Below, one piece after another: positions 12,075 through 23,640 of a stretch of 64,000 bases of DNA. A model generated the notes under the pieces. The model was not told the origin of the DNA, did not search any database, and saw nothing but the letters and a program-made list of their open reading frames with translations. Location: NCBI GenBank assembly GCA_037367405.1, contig JAZKJV010008264.1:496001-560000 (forward strand). The letters run 5' to 3'. The translations under genes were made by a program, and so were the position numbers. The DNA comes from Ottelia alismoides. Lineage: Eukaryota; Streptophyta; Magnoliopsida; Alismatales; Hydrocharitaceae. The first letter of the stretch is position 1. Every line of letters begins with the position of its first letter.

Positions 12075-12087
12075 AAGTATAGGGGGG
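12075..12087 (+). promoter_or_regulatory. A2 polypurine tract
   Basis: AGTATAGGGGGG directly precedes the 3' LTR start TGATGAAACT, the expected place for the plus-strand primer of reverse transcription. It is preceded by GAGCATAGTTTA, the usual context in plant Athila/Tat-type elements. Confidence 0.8.
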
Positions 12088-15000
12088 TGATGAAACTCGA
12101 TTTCATCATCTTTATTTTTCATTATTAACCCCCTTGCTTATTCTTTTGTCAATAAAATCCAGATAATGTCCTGTAATTATCAGAGTCTTGAATAAATTAA
12201 AAATCACAAAAAAAAATGGTAAAACTAAAATCGTGGTATTTTTAGCCTTAAAAATACCCTTAAAAATATATTGTGGCTATAGATGACCTCTTCTCCACTT
12301 CTGGTCAACATAAAACTTGTGGATCTCATTGAGATCTACAACTTTCATGTTTTGAGTTTTCTCAAATTCGGCCATTTAAACCTTCAAAAATAAATTTTTC
12401 TCTCGGAATAATCTGATTGGGCCACGTGTCTCGCTCTGGGTGAGCCACGTGGCCCGCCTCCCTTGTCTCATCCACTGCCACCCACGGCCGTTGGATCTTC
12501 ATCTCGATCCAACGGTTGCTCTTTCTCCACGTTCGCCCTTCACCACTGTCGTCTGATCTTCCCAGGTCCTCATCTCCACCGCCCGTACCCGCTCACCCCA
12601 TAGTGCGCCACGTGGCCACATTGTCCTCCACCCGATCAGCTCCTAAGAGCATTGATCTCCACCGTTCACGGCCTCGAGGATCTCAATCACCCGATCAAAT
12701 TCCCATTTCTGATCTGGTCCGCTCGTTCACGCCTCACACAGAGCGCACCACGTGGTGCTTCGTGCACCACTTGATGTCTTCTTTATCCATTAAATCTACT
12801 CTGTTCGTCAAGCATTCACATCAACCATCCGATCATCTTCCAGAGGGGATCCAAACCGCCCGCTGGCGCCGCGCCTTCAATGCGCCATGTGGAAGCTCCA
12901 CAGCCCATAGATCACGCGCCCTCGATCTTATCGGAACCACTCGTTGGCGCTTCAATCTGGGTCATTGGATCGCAAGATCCAACGGCCAGGACCTTGTCTT
13001 CTACCTCCGGTCGGCTTCTCTCCCACGATCTCCGTTGTGCCAACACTTCTGCCCTTCCATTTTTCGCCATAGCCCTGGTCATCCTCTCCTCTCTCTTACC
13101 ACCCCACGACCGAGCTCATTCATCCTTCATCCTCGCTGGCACGTCCACCCTCCATGATCTCCACATAGTCGTCCCACATCTCCATCGCAACACACGCTCT
13201 CACCACCTGGACCCGTCATCCCTTCCTTTATATACGCCCTCCCCTCCACCCAGTTCCTTCGTCCACCTTTATACGGAGGGAGGCCAAGCCCTCCTCCGCC
13301 TCCCTGTGACAGGGGGAGGCAGAAGGATTGAGCGACGATGACCTGCCCTTCTGGTGACGACCCTCCGCCGATCATAGCGGAGTTGCGGAGCTCCAAGCCC
13401 GCCCGAGCTCGCTGGTAAGGCCGTCCAGAACGTGCGAAGACCCCGAGGTCCTCAGATGACCTCAAGCCCAGGCCACTACCTCCATCTCCGGCCAGGTCAG
13501 CCCTCCGATCCTTCTTGTTTTTGTCTTTAATTTTCGCTTAATTATCTAGGCCTCTTTACTCGATCTCAACCTTCATAGTCACCCTCCCGAGCTCCGCCAT
13601 ACATCCCCCTTCCACGAGCATCGCTCCGACCATCTTCTCCTTCCTCCAGACCCTAGATCACCGTCGACCCATCTCCTCCGCCACCCACGGCGGAGGAGCT
13701 CCGAGCTCCCACGTTCTTCATCCATTGAGCTCTTCACTTCATTCATACACACACGTTTTTGCTTCGGCTATGCTTTACTAACGTTGCAGGTCTACAAATC
13801 TTGCACTGACCGGAGACCCACCGGAGTTGGTTTCAAAAGTCTTGTCGCCGTCATCAGAGCTCCGGTGGCCTAATCCAGAGAGTCCAGCACATCGCCCGAG
13901 CTCCCAGCTTCATCGACATTATTTCAGGAGCATCGGGCGAGCTTCACCATGCCCAGGATGGAGCGGCGGAGGAGGAGCTCCTTCGCCGGAGCTCTGAATC
14001 CGCCGCCAGCTGCAGAGGAAGATGGAAGAGCAGGCACCGTTGGATGCTCCTCATCGGAGTTCATCCAACGGTCACGATGCAGCCACGTCGCCAATCAGAG
14101 CTCCTTCCAGGTACCATTGGATCCTTAAGATCCAACGGTTCCCATTCAGCCACGTCGCCCATCAGAGCCTTCTTCAGTAACCGTTGGATCCTCACGATCC
14201 AATGACCTTCATTCGGCCACGTGGCAGTCATCGAGCCCTCTCCGACCCTTAGCACCAGACCAGGAGGTTCGGATGCTCCGAACCTCGCTCGAGCCTGCAT
14301 CGAGCCCAAGCCAACCTCTGAGCCTAGCCGAAGAAGCCCGAGCCTTCTCCGAGCCTCCGAGTCGTCCCGAGCCTGGAAGAGCACGCGCACAGCACGTGCT
14401 ACTTTGGGTTATTTGTAGAGAAGCCCTTGGACGTCTCCAAATTCGCAACCAGGTCCTGGATAACGTGCAGCATCACGCGCGCCTGGGGATATCTGTACCT
14501 TAGCCCTCGCGAATCTTAATAATTGCAAATATACCCCCATGCGAGTGGGTAAATTACAGTGAAGGCCTCGCACTTTATTTTTATTGCATTTTAGTCCTTC
14601 CCAGGGACATGTTTGTAGTTATCTTTTCATGTTTTCTTTCATTTATGCCATTGTCTTCTTTCAAGCATATCTTGAGCACCGTACCTCTGTTTTAGTCGAT
14701 TTTAATTTCATTTTGAAGCTTGCTTGATGTTCTTTTTAATGGCATATCAAATTTTTTATTTTGGACAATTGAATTTTGATGTATTATTTTGTTAGCCATG
14801 TGTCTTTCATTACTCAAATTGTGCCTTGCTTAATTTATCCAGCAAACTTGACTCATGAATTAAACCTGAAATTGACACCTTATTAATTGTGCTCAATATA
14901 TTTATTCTGACCTAGGGCATATTATTTGCTTTGCATTGGCATTTATCTGCATGATTAAAATATAAAAAATGCATGTTTATTCTTTAATGCATTGTCTTGT

Positions 15001-15259
15001 CCTTCATGCATACTTTGACCTATTGATTGTTTAATTCAACACTTGGTTAAATAGATGAAAATATGGATAATTAGAGAAAGGCTCGTGTCCCTGAGTTCGA
15101 CCTTGGTTTCTTGCCAAGTAAAAAAAATACACAACCATCTTATTCTTATTTGACATATATCAATCAGATGGTCCTTTGATAGACCAAATTCGGCCCGATT
15201 GCGATGACATCTCAAGTGCTAATCCAGCACTCTTAAAGGGCCGAATTTGTGGTTCATCA
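12088..15259 (+). repeat. A2 3' LTR
   Basis: Collinear with 5741-8903 throughout, from TGATGAAACTCG to GGTTCATCA. It keeps a better TATA box (TTTATATA, 13227-13234). Inverted repeats matching those of the 5' LTR lie at 12488-12515, 12963-12985, 14114-14138 and 14181-14204. The 213-codon frame at 12516-13157 and the 153-codon frame at 12880-13341 lie in the GC-rich core. They are broken or shifted in the 5' LTR, so they are not likely genes. Confidence 0.9.
13227..13234 (+). promoter_or_regulatory. TATA box of the A2 3' LTR
   Basis: TTTATATA is followed by CGCCCTCCCCTCCACCC. It corresponds to TTTAAATA in the 5' LTR. A transcript from here would read out through 15259 into C1. Confidence 0.5.
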
Positions 15260-17495
15260 AATGCATTTTGATAACTGGCTCCCACTACCCTTGTTAATTC
15301 GAGCAAATTAATGTTCAAATTAATTGATATTGTTCATTGCAGTCGGATAATGAGAGCAGATCAAAAACCACTTTTAATTAAAGCAAGTTAATCTCAAGCG
15401 GCAATTTTTTTTACTTGGTGGAAGTCCAAGGTCAAACTCAGGGAGGCAGCTGTCTCTTTAGGTAGATTCGAAGCAAATTTCTAATGTTCGATTTTTAGAG
15501 GGAATATTTTTTGGTCTTTTTCGATTTTTTATGCAAGACACATGCAAAATAAGGCCAAATTATAAGTTAAATCAGAAAGATGGTCAAATTAATTCCAAAA
15601 ATTATGAAACTTGGCCAGATGATGAAATATGATGAAATTAGTCTACTCTAATTTTTTTGGAATTTTCTGACACTAAATTAATTACTTATGAATTAAAAAT
15701 GAATGCAAGGTGATTTTGACTAATTTAATTTTAATAAATACCAAATCACACTATTTTCCGATATCCAAATTATCCTAGATAGATCTAAAAGTGAAGAATC
15801 CAGGAAAATTAATGAACCTAAATTTTCATGTGAAATGGACCTAAGAAAAATCAATTAATCAAATCAGTAGATGATTTATTTAGGCCTCGATATGTGTGCA
15901 CTTAGTATGAAACTTTTATGCAAGGTAAAGTTGATTGTTCAAGCTCTACTATGATTTTTGGGGAACTTTTGGAGTCACAGAAAAATTACAATCAATTAAG
16001 AGGTGAAATTGGGCAAAATATAGCAAAAATGAACCAACTAATTAATAGAAAATTCCACTGATATTCCAAAAATATTCCACATGTCACATAATGAGGGGGG
16101 AAATGTAAGCTACACCATGCAATTTTTAAAACTCAAAAATGAATTAAGATGGATGCCTAAATATACGTGCAAAGACCGGGGTATAAATGCCATACAGAAA
16201 TTAAAATTGCTAAAAATAAAACATGCTGACAAGGACTATTATGTAATTACCTATAATGCAGGGGGATGAATTGCAAATTCTCCACAAACGCACGTGCTCC
16301 TCACGTGGGTCACTTCGCAGGGCCTGAAATGTAATATCAGAAACCTTCAGGGGCCTCAATGCAATTTTCCCAAGCCGCACGTGCAGATCACGTGGGGTGC
16401 CCTAGGCTCGGTGGATGTCGGTGGCTCGGGACGAGGCTCGGCTGCTCTGGAGGTTCGAATCGAGGCTCGGAGAAGCTTCGGGTGATCCGAGCCTAGAGGT
16501 CGGGGAAGAGGCTCGGATCGGGCGACGTGGCGCGATCAATTCCATAGGATCTCAGCTGATCCAACGGTTGCGGAATGATGACGCGTGGCGTGTCTGAGTC
16601 CGTCAGATCGTTGATCGATCCAAGGGCGATGGGCTCGCTCCTGAGGTGACGACGTGGTGCGATCCGTGATCGTTCGATCAAGATGATCGAACGGCTGTGG
16701 GATGTCATCCCCAACGGCCCTCCGCCTCCTGCGGAGGAGAAGGCGGGGCTCCGGCGAAGCTGGGCTTGCTCTGCCCTGTCCTCCAGCCGTCGGCGAGGGG
16801 CGCGGGAGACTGTGACGTAGCTCAAAAGATGCGGGGCGAGGTGGCGGAGCGTCCGGTGGCCTCAGGAGTGGAGGAGGTGCGCTGGAGCTCGGTGACGGAG
16901 GAGCTCGAAGGGAGCTCCGATGAAGTTCCGACCAGTGACAGCAAAGGTACCTGCTGGGGTTAGAGATATAGCCGAAGCGTGTGCGTGCTCGTGGAGTTGT
17001 GCTGGGTGAAAGGCGAGGCCTGTGTAGCAGTGGGGGAAGTCCGGTGATCGAGCTCCGCCCAGGTGGCGGAGCTGGCGTCGGTGAACGGTGGGGTACAACA
17101 TTTGAGGAAAATAATGGTTGCGCGAAGATCGGAGCTCCTTAGCGGAGCTCGGAGGGAGGACAGTGGGGAGAGAAGATGATTGCGGAGGGCGAATTTAATC
17201 GGAGAAATCAAAGGAGAAATCAAAGGAAAAGATCAGAGGAGAATGGAGGATGCTTCCTGGGGAATGGAGCTCGGATCTGGGCTCCTGGCCGTCGCTCGAA
17301 GGTCGGTAGAGGGCATGAGCTCACGCAACTCGTCCGAGGAGTTGGAACACGGCGTGGCGACGTCCTGGATCTCGTCGGAGGTGAAGGCCTGTCGTCGCTC
17401 TGAGATACACTCAATTGATGCCACCAATAGATTGCTCTGAGCTCAAGGGTTCCTCTCGTAATGGCGGATAGGGGAGAGGGTGGCCGGAGGACGAT

Positions 17496-17504
17496 GATAT
17501 ATAG
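17496..17504 (-). promoter_or_regulatory. TATA-like box of LTR C1
   Basis: CTATATATC on the minus strand lies upstream (in LTR sense) of the GC-rich leader, in the place equivalent to the TATA box of A2. Confidence 0.4.
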
Positions 17505-17746
17505 GGTGAAGGTGATGGGGTAGCTGGTGACGAGGTGAGGTTCGTGGGAGTCGTGGGTCGATTCTGGTAGGAGTCGTGAAGAGTGAGGGAGCTGGCGAGG
17601 ATGAGGGAAGAGTGGTGATGGTCGTGGTGACGTTGGTGAACGGAGAAGGTGGCTGAGGTGGAGCCGAAAATAGAAAGGGGCGGCCCCTTGCGCAAGATCG
17701 AGAATGTGGGAGAGAGAAGGTCTGGAGGTAGGAGACGAAGTCCTAG

Positions 17747-17770
17747 CCGTTGGATCTTGCGATCCAACGG
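17747..17770. repeat. CCGTTGGATC...GATCCAACGG inverted repeat in C1
   Basis: A perfect 10-bp arm pair with a 4-bp loop. A related pair, CGTTCGATCA...TGATCGAACG, lies at about 16670-16694. Confidence 0.75.
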
Positions 17771-19054
17771 CCCAGATCGAAGCGCCAACGAGTGGTTCCG
17801 ATAAGATCGAGGGCGCGTGATCTAAGGGCTGTGGATCTACCACGTGTCTTGTCGAAGGCGAGGCGCCAGCGGACGGATGTGATTAGATTAGGGAGCGTGA
17901 TCGTAGGGCGCAAAAATGAGCCACGTGGTGGATTGTGGGAGAGGCACGAATGAGCGGTGCAGATCAGAGATGGTAGTTTGATCAGGAGGTTGATATCCTC
18001 GAGGCCATGAACGGTGGAGATCTAGGCTCTTAGGAGCTGATCGGGTGGAGGACAACGTAGCCACGTGGCGCACTGAGGCATGAGGCGCTAACGGATGGCA
18101 GAGATGGGCCCAGGGGTATGATCAAACGGTTGAGAAGAATGTGAATTTAGATGGCACAGATGAGATCTTGGGCGATATGATGGAGGGTGGAGGATGCAAA
18201 GGGGAGCGGGCCGCGTGGCGCAATCAGAGGGCACCACGTGGCCTGCTGTGAGTGGCTGCAAGAGGAAATGAGATTAGAGAGAGAAGGAGGCCGAATTCGG
18301 AAAAACTCAAAACATGAAAGTTGTAGATCTTGATGAGTCTACAAATCTCATGTTGACCGAAAATGGAGATGAGGTCAAATGTGATACAAAAATACAGGAA
18401 TACAAATATACACAAATATAGTATACATAGAGGCCCAAAAACCCAACTTCTTCCTACAAGCTCTGAATTGGATGAAATAAGTCTCATTTTAAAGGTCTCT
18501 GGATGTGTATTCATCTGAAGGTGAGTAGACCTATTTTGGAGTTGGTACAAGAGTACTATGGACCTTCTAAGGTCCATGGGTTCTAGGGCTTTATTGGATG
18601 TTTTACAAAGGAGATCTCTGACTTTCTTCCTTATATTATTAAAGGTGTATATATATCATAAGGGAGGTGTTGTTTTAAAGGGGGATATTTTACAAGTGAT
18701 CTTGGCTTCTTATTTAATGCAATATATGAATGCTAAAATGCAAATGTTATCACTGTATGCATGAATGTTAATTATGCAATATAAGTAGAAATATGCATCT
18801 ATTTACTCGGGAACAAAGCTCTATTTTCAACTTTAAGAGTGATGAATCACATATTCATCACTATCGTGAGTGAAATGAAGGGATAAAGGATTGAAGAAGG
18901 TGAAGCCCAATTGGGGTTCCTTTGCCATGGTCGGAGGAAGTTGGGTCGAAGGGGGAGGTTGTGACGAAACGAAGATCATGGAAAGCAATACCTCCAACGT
19001 GGATTAAGGATCCATGGAGAAGGTCGAGAAGACCTTTGAAGAATGGGTGTATAT

Positions 19055-19562
19055 TAGGGATGCAAACGGACATATACGAATATGGATATATGTATTTTTG
19101 TATTCTTATCCGTTTTTGAATACGAATACGGATGCAGATACAGATATTGACGGATACTAAAACTATCTTACCAAATCTTTAAAAAACATATACGGATGTA
19201 AAAAGGATATTGATCGCATACGACTAATGCTAGAAATACTTTATAGAATCGACTTAAATATATACGAATTAGACGGAAAATACATGATATAAATTTAGTA
19301 AATGTCTTTGTATTGGAAAAATTATACAAATATGTTAAAAGAAGGTATACAATTATGTTATACATGTTAAAAATAAATAGATGGTTATATTTATCTACGA
19401 AAACAGATATACGGATATAGATACTGATATTTGTGGATATCAAAATGATATCCATATCTGTAGCTATTTTAAAACGGATACGGATATAGATGTGAAAACC
19501 TTTATAAAGCATATATGACTACGGATCAATTATGGATATATCCATAATCATTTGTGCCCCTA
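19055..19562. mobile_element. Non-autonomous hAT element (MITE-like, 508 bp) in A1
   Basis: The left end is TAGGGATGCAAACGGA, and the right end read on the other strand is TAGGGGCACAAATGA. Flanks are GTGTATAT (19047-19054) and GTATATAT (19563-19570), an 8-bp duplication with one mismatch, as hAT transposases make. The interior is rich in subterminal ACGGATAC/GGATATAGAT words in both orientations, which is typical of hAT transposase-binding repeats. No transposase is encoded, so mobility would have depended on an enzyme from elsewhere. Confidence 0.82.
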
Positions 19563-20152
19563 GTATATATAAATCTAGGAAGAAATCGATAAAAATGAGA
19601 ATGAGAAAATAAATCAAATACCTAAATTACCTAAATTACTTGAATCTTGAAGATGAAGGATGGAGGATCTTCAACTTTTGTTGAGGCTATCGTTGACCTC
19701 CGATCATCGCCTGATCTCCTCAGCCAGGGAGAAAGATCAAACGGTCGTCGCTTGACACCGTAACATGGCATGCTCTCCATGAGTCAGACCAGGGGTAGAC
19801 CTGCATTATCGCACACGTCGACTCCTTCATATCACGAAGAGGAGGAGCGGCTAGAGGTTACTCCGTACAATGGTTGGATAACTGCCATTAACGGTGGTGA
19901 AGGGTTTTTGAAGGAGGTAAAGGCGGAAGTTTCTTGAAGTTTCGTAGTGATTTCAACCACCACGCATGGATGCTACACTTAGGTGGTTGTGGAGGTTAAC
20001 GCGAAGTAGGGGGAAGTTAGAGGAAGGAAATAGTGGTGGCTTCAAGAGGATAAGGTGAAGAGGATGTCTGGAGCAATGGATTGAAGGAGGCCTGGTGGAT
20101 GGTTTGCAGAGATGGGAAGGGGGATTGCTGAAGGTTGAAGGTGAACTGCCAG

Positions 20153-20176
20153 CCATTGGATCAAATGATCCAACGG
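20153..20176. repeat. CCATTGGATC...GATCCAACGG inverted repeat in A1
   Basis: Same motif as in A2 and C1; one arm has C changed to T at the CpG. Confidence 0.7.
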
Positions 20177-20436
20177 TTGATATTGAGGCACGGTTGAATG
20201 AACATGATTCACTTGATCAAAATGAAAGTGGTCCAAAATGAGGCACCAATGGGTGTTGTTTGAGATGCGCCAGAAGAATGACCGGCGGTGGAAATAACAT
20301 CGTGGGTGGCAAGAATGCAATAGATCACGTGGCATGATCTGAAGGTGCCACATGGTCCAATCAAAATTGAAGAAAATAGAAAATAGAGTTAATTCACAAA
20401 GAATTAGTTAGAGAAGGATTTAGGAAAAGTCATGAA

Positions 20437-20476
20437 CATGAAAGTTGTAGATCTCGATGAGATCTACAATTTCATG
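20437..20476 (-). repeat. Conserved LTR hairpin (A1)
   Basis: CATGAAAGTTGTAGATCTC pairs with GAGATCTACAATTTCATG around a 3-bp loop, nearly perfect. It is the best preserved of the family-wide LTR hairpins in the window. Confidence 0.8.
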
Positions 20477-20819
20477 TGGAAGTCAAAGAGATCATAGGTC
20501 ATTTATACATAGATAAAAATTAAATACTAATAAAAATCATATAAATAATTTCCATTGATTTTTCATTTGCTTATTTTATTTATGTTAACTTATTTATGCA
20601 CAATTTCATTCTAATTGTTATTTGATTTTTAATAAGAAATAAATACATAAAATATTACACTAAAATTGGGTTATATTAATATATAATAATTAATATCATT
20701 TATCTATAACACATAAATTAGTAGTTAGTGTTAATTAGTCAATGAATCTTGTAATTAACTTAAACAAGAGAGATAATAATTGTATTTAATGATGATAAAT
20801 CTAGGATTTTATCAATGAT

Positions 20820-23282
20820 TCATCTACTTTATATCGATATCTTAGTAAAATCCCCCTAATAATGCATTAATTAAAACCCTTAAAATCAAATAATAAACTT
20901 TCACAAATTGTGCTTTTGAACCTATTATTTTGTGTGTAAATATTTGTTATTTTAACCTAATTCTTTCTCCAATTTATTCTTTGATTAATAAACTAACTTT
21001 AGATAAAGAATTAAAATCCATAAAAGAGCAAAATCGAGAGAAAACACTACAATATTTGTATAATTTGCATATATTTTATTTCTTGTTTTTATTTTATCTT
21101 TTTTTAACTTATAAAAATCTATAAAAAATAGATTAATTATGTATATATTGTACATAAATTAATCAACTAATTAAAATAAAAAATACAAAATGGAAAAATG
21201 GAAAAATGGAAAAATGTGGTATTTTATTATATATAGAGTGCCTCCAAAAATATGTTTGTATAGTTGACCTCTTTTGATTTTGATTCTTTAGGAAAGTTGC
21301 AGATCTCGTCGAGACTAGCAACTTTTGTGTTGTCCACTTTTCATTTACCTTCGTTTACTATCTCTTTCTGATCTTTCCTTATTTTTAATTCTTTTTATCT
21401 TTATTTTTTACTTTTATTTAATCCTTAATTTTAGTTTAATTTTTATTTTATTCTTATTTTAATTTTTATTTAATTATCTTCTATTTATATTTTTATTATT
21501 TCCTTTATTTCTTTTTTTCACTTTTATTCTTCTTCTTTCTATTCTCTCTTCTTTTTCTTTCCTCTCTCTCTCTCACACTCTCTTCATAGGTCACGTGCAT
21601 GGCACGCGCCCCATCCCTCCATGACTTCTCTCATAGGTCATGTGCCTCGCATATGAGCATATGACCCAGTCCTCTCCCCTCTCTTACCTCATTGATAGTA
21701 CCCTTCCTCCTACGTTGCCCACGCTCGACCGCTCCGCCTCCTTTTGGTTGTTACCCATCACCATCATCTTTGTATGTTACACCCCTACATGTAACCCCTG
21801 ACCGTTCACCACGTCCATCATTCCGACGAGCCCCTCCTCCTTCCTCGACCATAAAGACCACACATCAATTTCAAACCAGGATCATCCACCATTCTCTATA
21901 TAAGAGGGAGAGAGTTCGTCGCCAACCACAGGTGATAGCAGCAGGCATTGTGGCTCGAATGATGACTTCCGACCTCAGGCGAGATCCAAGGAGCTTCAGC
22001 TCCTTATTTGTAGCAAGACCCTCAAGATGCTAAGCTCACATTCTTCTGTCACAGGAATACTTGAGCAAAGACCCCAGGAGAGCTTCAACTCTTTCCCTCC
22101 TAGGCGACCCTCCATGCACCTTCACTTCTGCTCTCCAATCGCCTCGCAGCTCTAGTACCCGAACGGAACCAATCCATCGTCATCAACCACCACACCTCCT
22201 TCTCCATCAGTAAACTCCACCTCAAGGTAGACTAACTGATTTTTCTCCTTCTTCCCCATTATATCCTCTTCTCTGCTCAAATACGAAGCCACTCCCTCCG
22301 CTCTGACGCCTACCTCACCTTCTCCTCCTCCCCCTGTTGTTCTATCTCTCCAGCACCTTCCCAACTCCGGCATCGTTAAGGTCGGAGCTCAAAGCTTCAA
22401 TTCATACATCATCCATTGCAAAGCGCTTCCCCATTCCCCCTTTATTTTTCATACTAACCACTTGCAGATCAAACATCAAAGGCTCCAGCATGAGCATAAC
22501 CCCTCCGTCTACAGCTCCAGGATCTTCTTCCTTTTGTGGAACCCGAGTTTCATCAATCATTTAGAAGGAGCTTAGCCCTTACATCACCAGAGATCCTCCT
22601 TCTTTCAAACACCAAGAGAGGTGGGCCGAGATCCAGGAGCACCATCCATCTCAGAGCTTTGGCTCTACCCACTGAGGATCAGATCAAGGAGCACCAGCTC
22701 TGTCCTCCTCTACTCAACCTTCACCACAGGAGATGCCACCAAGCTCCACTACCTCGTCGCTCCACCTCATGTCGTGTGTCGATGGAGGTGGGTACCCTCA
22801 ACATTATATGATTAAAATTTAATTTGTTTGAGGCTTAAATTATAGGGAAAATCAAGGGTTGTTGTATTTTATGAAAATTCTTGTAGGATATAACTTTGAT
22901 ACATTGATCTTTTTAGTCTGCTTCTAAGATATTGAATTCTTGGAGTTAGTAGATCGATGATTTCATTTTGAGGAATAATTGACTTACTTGAATTAAGGAT
23001 TACAAATCAAAATCACAAATCCCGTGCTCAATTGTCTTTTTTGTTCATTTATTTATCGTATTATTTATTTTCATTTTATTTCCTGATATAGATATTAACA
23101 TAGCATCAAATTAATTATTTAAATTTGTTTGAAACCATGCAACTGAAAATCATTGTTCCATGTGTTCGACATCAGTAAACTTACCAAGTAAAAATTCTTT
23201 ATAACATTCCAAGATTATGGTTTTGATGATTCCAGATCTGTCTCCAAGATTACAACTTTCGAGACAGATTTCACATTCATCA
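20820..23282 (+). repeat. Solo LTR E, right and main piece
   Basis: It continues from the 15-bp left piece at 4467-4481 after the A1 target duplication. It contains the conserved hairpin (21292-21328), a long T-rich run, CACGTG-type boxes, a TATA box and, near the end, the signature GTTCGAC...CTTACCAAGT. The 113-codon open frame at 21692-22033 spans the TATA box and has no motif, so it is not called. Confidence 0.78.
21897..21904 (+). promoter_or_regulatory. TATA box of solo LTR E
   Basis: TATATAAG is followed by AGGGAGAGAG, a strong plant TATA consensus in the expected part of the LTR. It could start readout transcription toward the copia remainder; this is inference. Confidence 0.5.
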
Positions 23283-23622
23283 AAGATCTGTAGCTTGGAT
23301 CAACTTCTTGGATTGTGAGAAGGATGTGTTTCATCAATGCACTCGTAAGTGTCTCCTTCGTCATGTCAGACTTGAGACAAGCGGTCTCTTTGTTTAGAGA
23401 CTACAATCACAACCATGCTTCAAGACGTATTCATATATCTTCTATGTGATTTAAATTAAATAATCAGAGAATTGTTCTTGGATCATGTAATTTCATCATT
23501 TTTTAAAAAAAATAAATTCTACTGCACCGAGCAACTAGTGCGACTAGTCACTCTCGATCGCATTTGATGTGATCGTCATGCTTCTGTGATGCACGTAAGT
23601 TTCTTTATTTCCATAACCTTTA
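23283..23622 (+). repeat. Copia 5' LTR, right piece
   Basis: It resumes the LTR interrupted at 4466 and matches 56171-56471 of the 3' LTR, including CAACCATGCTTCAAGA and CTGCACCGAG. The end ACCTTTA aligns with ACCTTCA at the end of the 3' LTR. Confidence 0.88.
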
Positions 23623-23624
23623 AG

Positions 23625-23640
23625 TGGTATCAGATCTAGG
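23625..23640 (+). promoter_or_regulatory. Copia primer binding site (initiator tRNA-Met type)
   Basis: TGGTATCAGATCTAGG lies two bases after the LTR end. Plant copia elements commonly have TGGTATCAGAGCCAGG here, complementary to initiator methionine tRNA. There are two differences, at positions 11 and 13. Confidence 0.88.

Larger units (their letters stand above)
8904..12087 (+). mobile_element. A2 internal domain, no recognisable coding
   Basis: The 3.2 kb between the LTRs has stops in all frames. Its 5' part holds the primer site and a leader with GGGACTGTTAATTG (about 9701), which has counterparts in elements C and B. The middle has two hairpins of the CTTAGGTT type (10045-10158) and a conserved block at 11145-11315 shared with element B. 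The end carries GCTCGAGGATGAGCATAG before the polypurine tract. The only frame of note, 8700-8969, crosses the LTR boundary and has no motif. Confidence 0.75.
5741..15259 (+). mobile_element. Non-autonomous gypsy element A2, complete
   Basis: Two LTRs of about 3.16 and 3.17 kb (5741-8903 and 12088-15259) flank a 3.2-kb internal domain. The LTRs are collinear and roughly 95 percent alike in the stretches I compared. A tRNA-Asp-like primer site follows the 5' LTR, and the tract GTATAGGGGGG abuts the 3' LTR. The motif GCTCGAGGATGAGCA just before the tract is typical of plant Athila/Tat-type gypsy elements. No gag or pol is recognisable, so it fits a large retrotransposon derivative (LARD). Target duplication is not clean: CAATC lies on the left and AATGC on the right. 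Confidence 0.88.
15269..18860 (-). mobile_element. Gypsy LTR C1 (minus), old and adjoining A2
   Basis: Its left end carries TTTTTTTTACTTGG...CAAGGTCAAACTCAGGGA (about 15405-15445), the reverse complement of the LTR-end signature of A2. Its right part has the hairpin at 18313-18352, the GGCCGAATTCGG segment and a terminal palindrome GATGAATC...GATTCATCA-like at 18840-18860. It is more diverged than A2's LTRs. No second copy or internal domain adjoins it. The right flank CTATC resembles CAATC left of A2 (5736-5740), so A2 and C1 may have entered A1 as one compound unit. The open frames at 17220-17843 lie in its GC-rich core and are not called genes. Confidence 0.65.
4482..20814 (-). mobile_element. 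Gypsy solo LTR A1 (minus), split by A2/C1 and a hAT MITE
   Basis: On the plus strand it begins TGATGAACC and ends GATTTTATCA. It is flanked by a perfect 5-bp duplication ATGAT at 4477-4481 and 20815-20819. The LTR itself is 4482-5740 plus 18861-20814 less the 508-bp hAT element, about 2.7 kb. Orientation comes from the primer-proximal signature near its left end (ACTTGGTAAGTCGAGGGTCA), the reverse complement of the TTCGACC...CTTGCCAAGT signature at the 3' end of the plus-strand LTRs. Confidence 0.82.
4467..23282 (+). mobile_element. Gypsy solo LTR E (plus), split by A1
   Basis: The true LTR is 4467-4481 plus 20820-23282, about 2.48 kb. It begins TGATGAATC, ends CATTCATCA, and is flanked by GAGAT (4462-4466) and AAGAT (23283-23287), a 4/5 duplication of the copia target. 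The intact site in the 3' copia LTR reads GAAATCTG at about 56176. E resembles element B's LTR closely: both carry a CATCTACT start region and a CTCCAAAAA block. No internal domain or second LTR is present, so it is a solo LTR formed by LTR-LTR recombination. Confidence 0.8.

Noticed and set aside
12516..13341. Open frames of 213 and 153 codons, apparently Ser/Pro-rich proteins
   Set aside because: They lie in the GC-rich core of the A2 3' LTR, overlap each other, and are broken or shifted in the 5' LTR copy (6411-6806). Stop-poor GC-rich DNA explains them.
17220..17843. 207-codon minus-strand frame and its overlaps
   Set aside because: GC-rich core of LTR C1; it starts with the same words as the LTR frames of A2 and has no protein motif.
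21181..21216. GGAAAAATGGAAAAAT short repeats as a microsatellite of interest
   Set aside because: Only three units within the AT-rich part of LTR E; nothing suggests a function.
4467..23282. A pair of head-to-head inverted LTRs at the two ends of the insertion in the copia 5' LTR
   Set aside because: This appeared so at first, since the left end reads minus and the right end plus. The 15-bp start of E at 4467-4481 and the ATGAT duplication at 4477 and 20815 show two normal nested solo LTRs instead.
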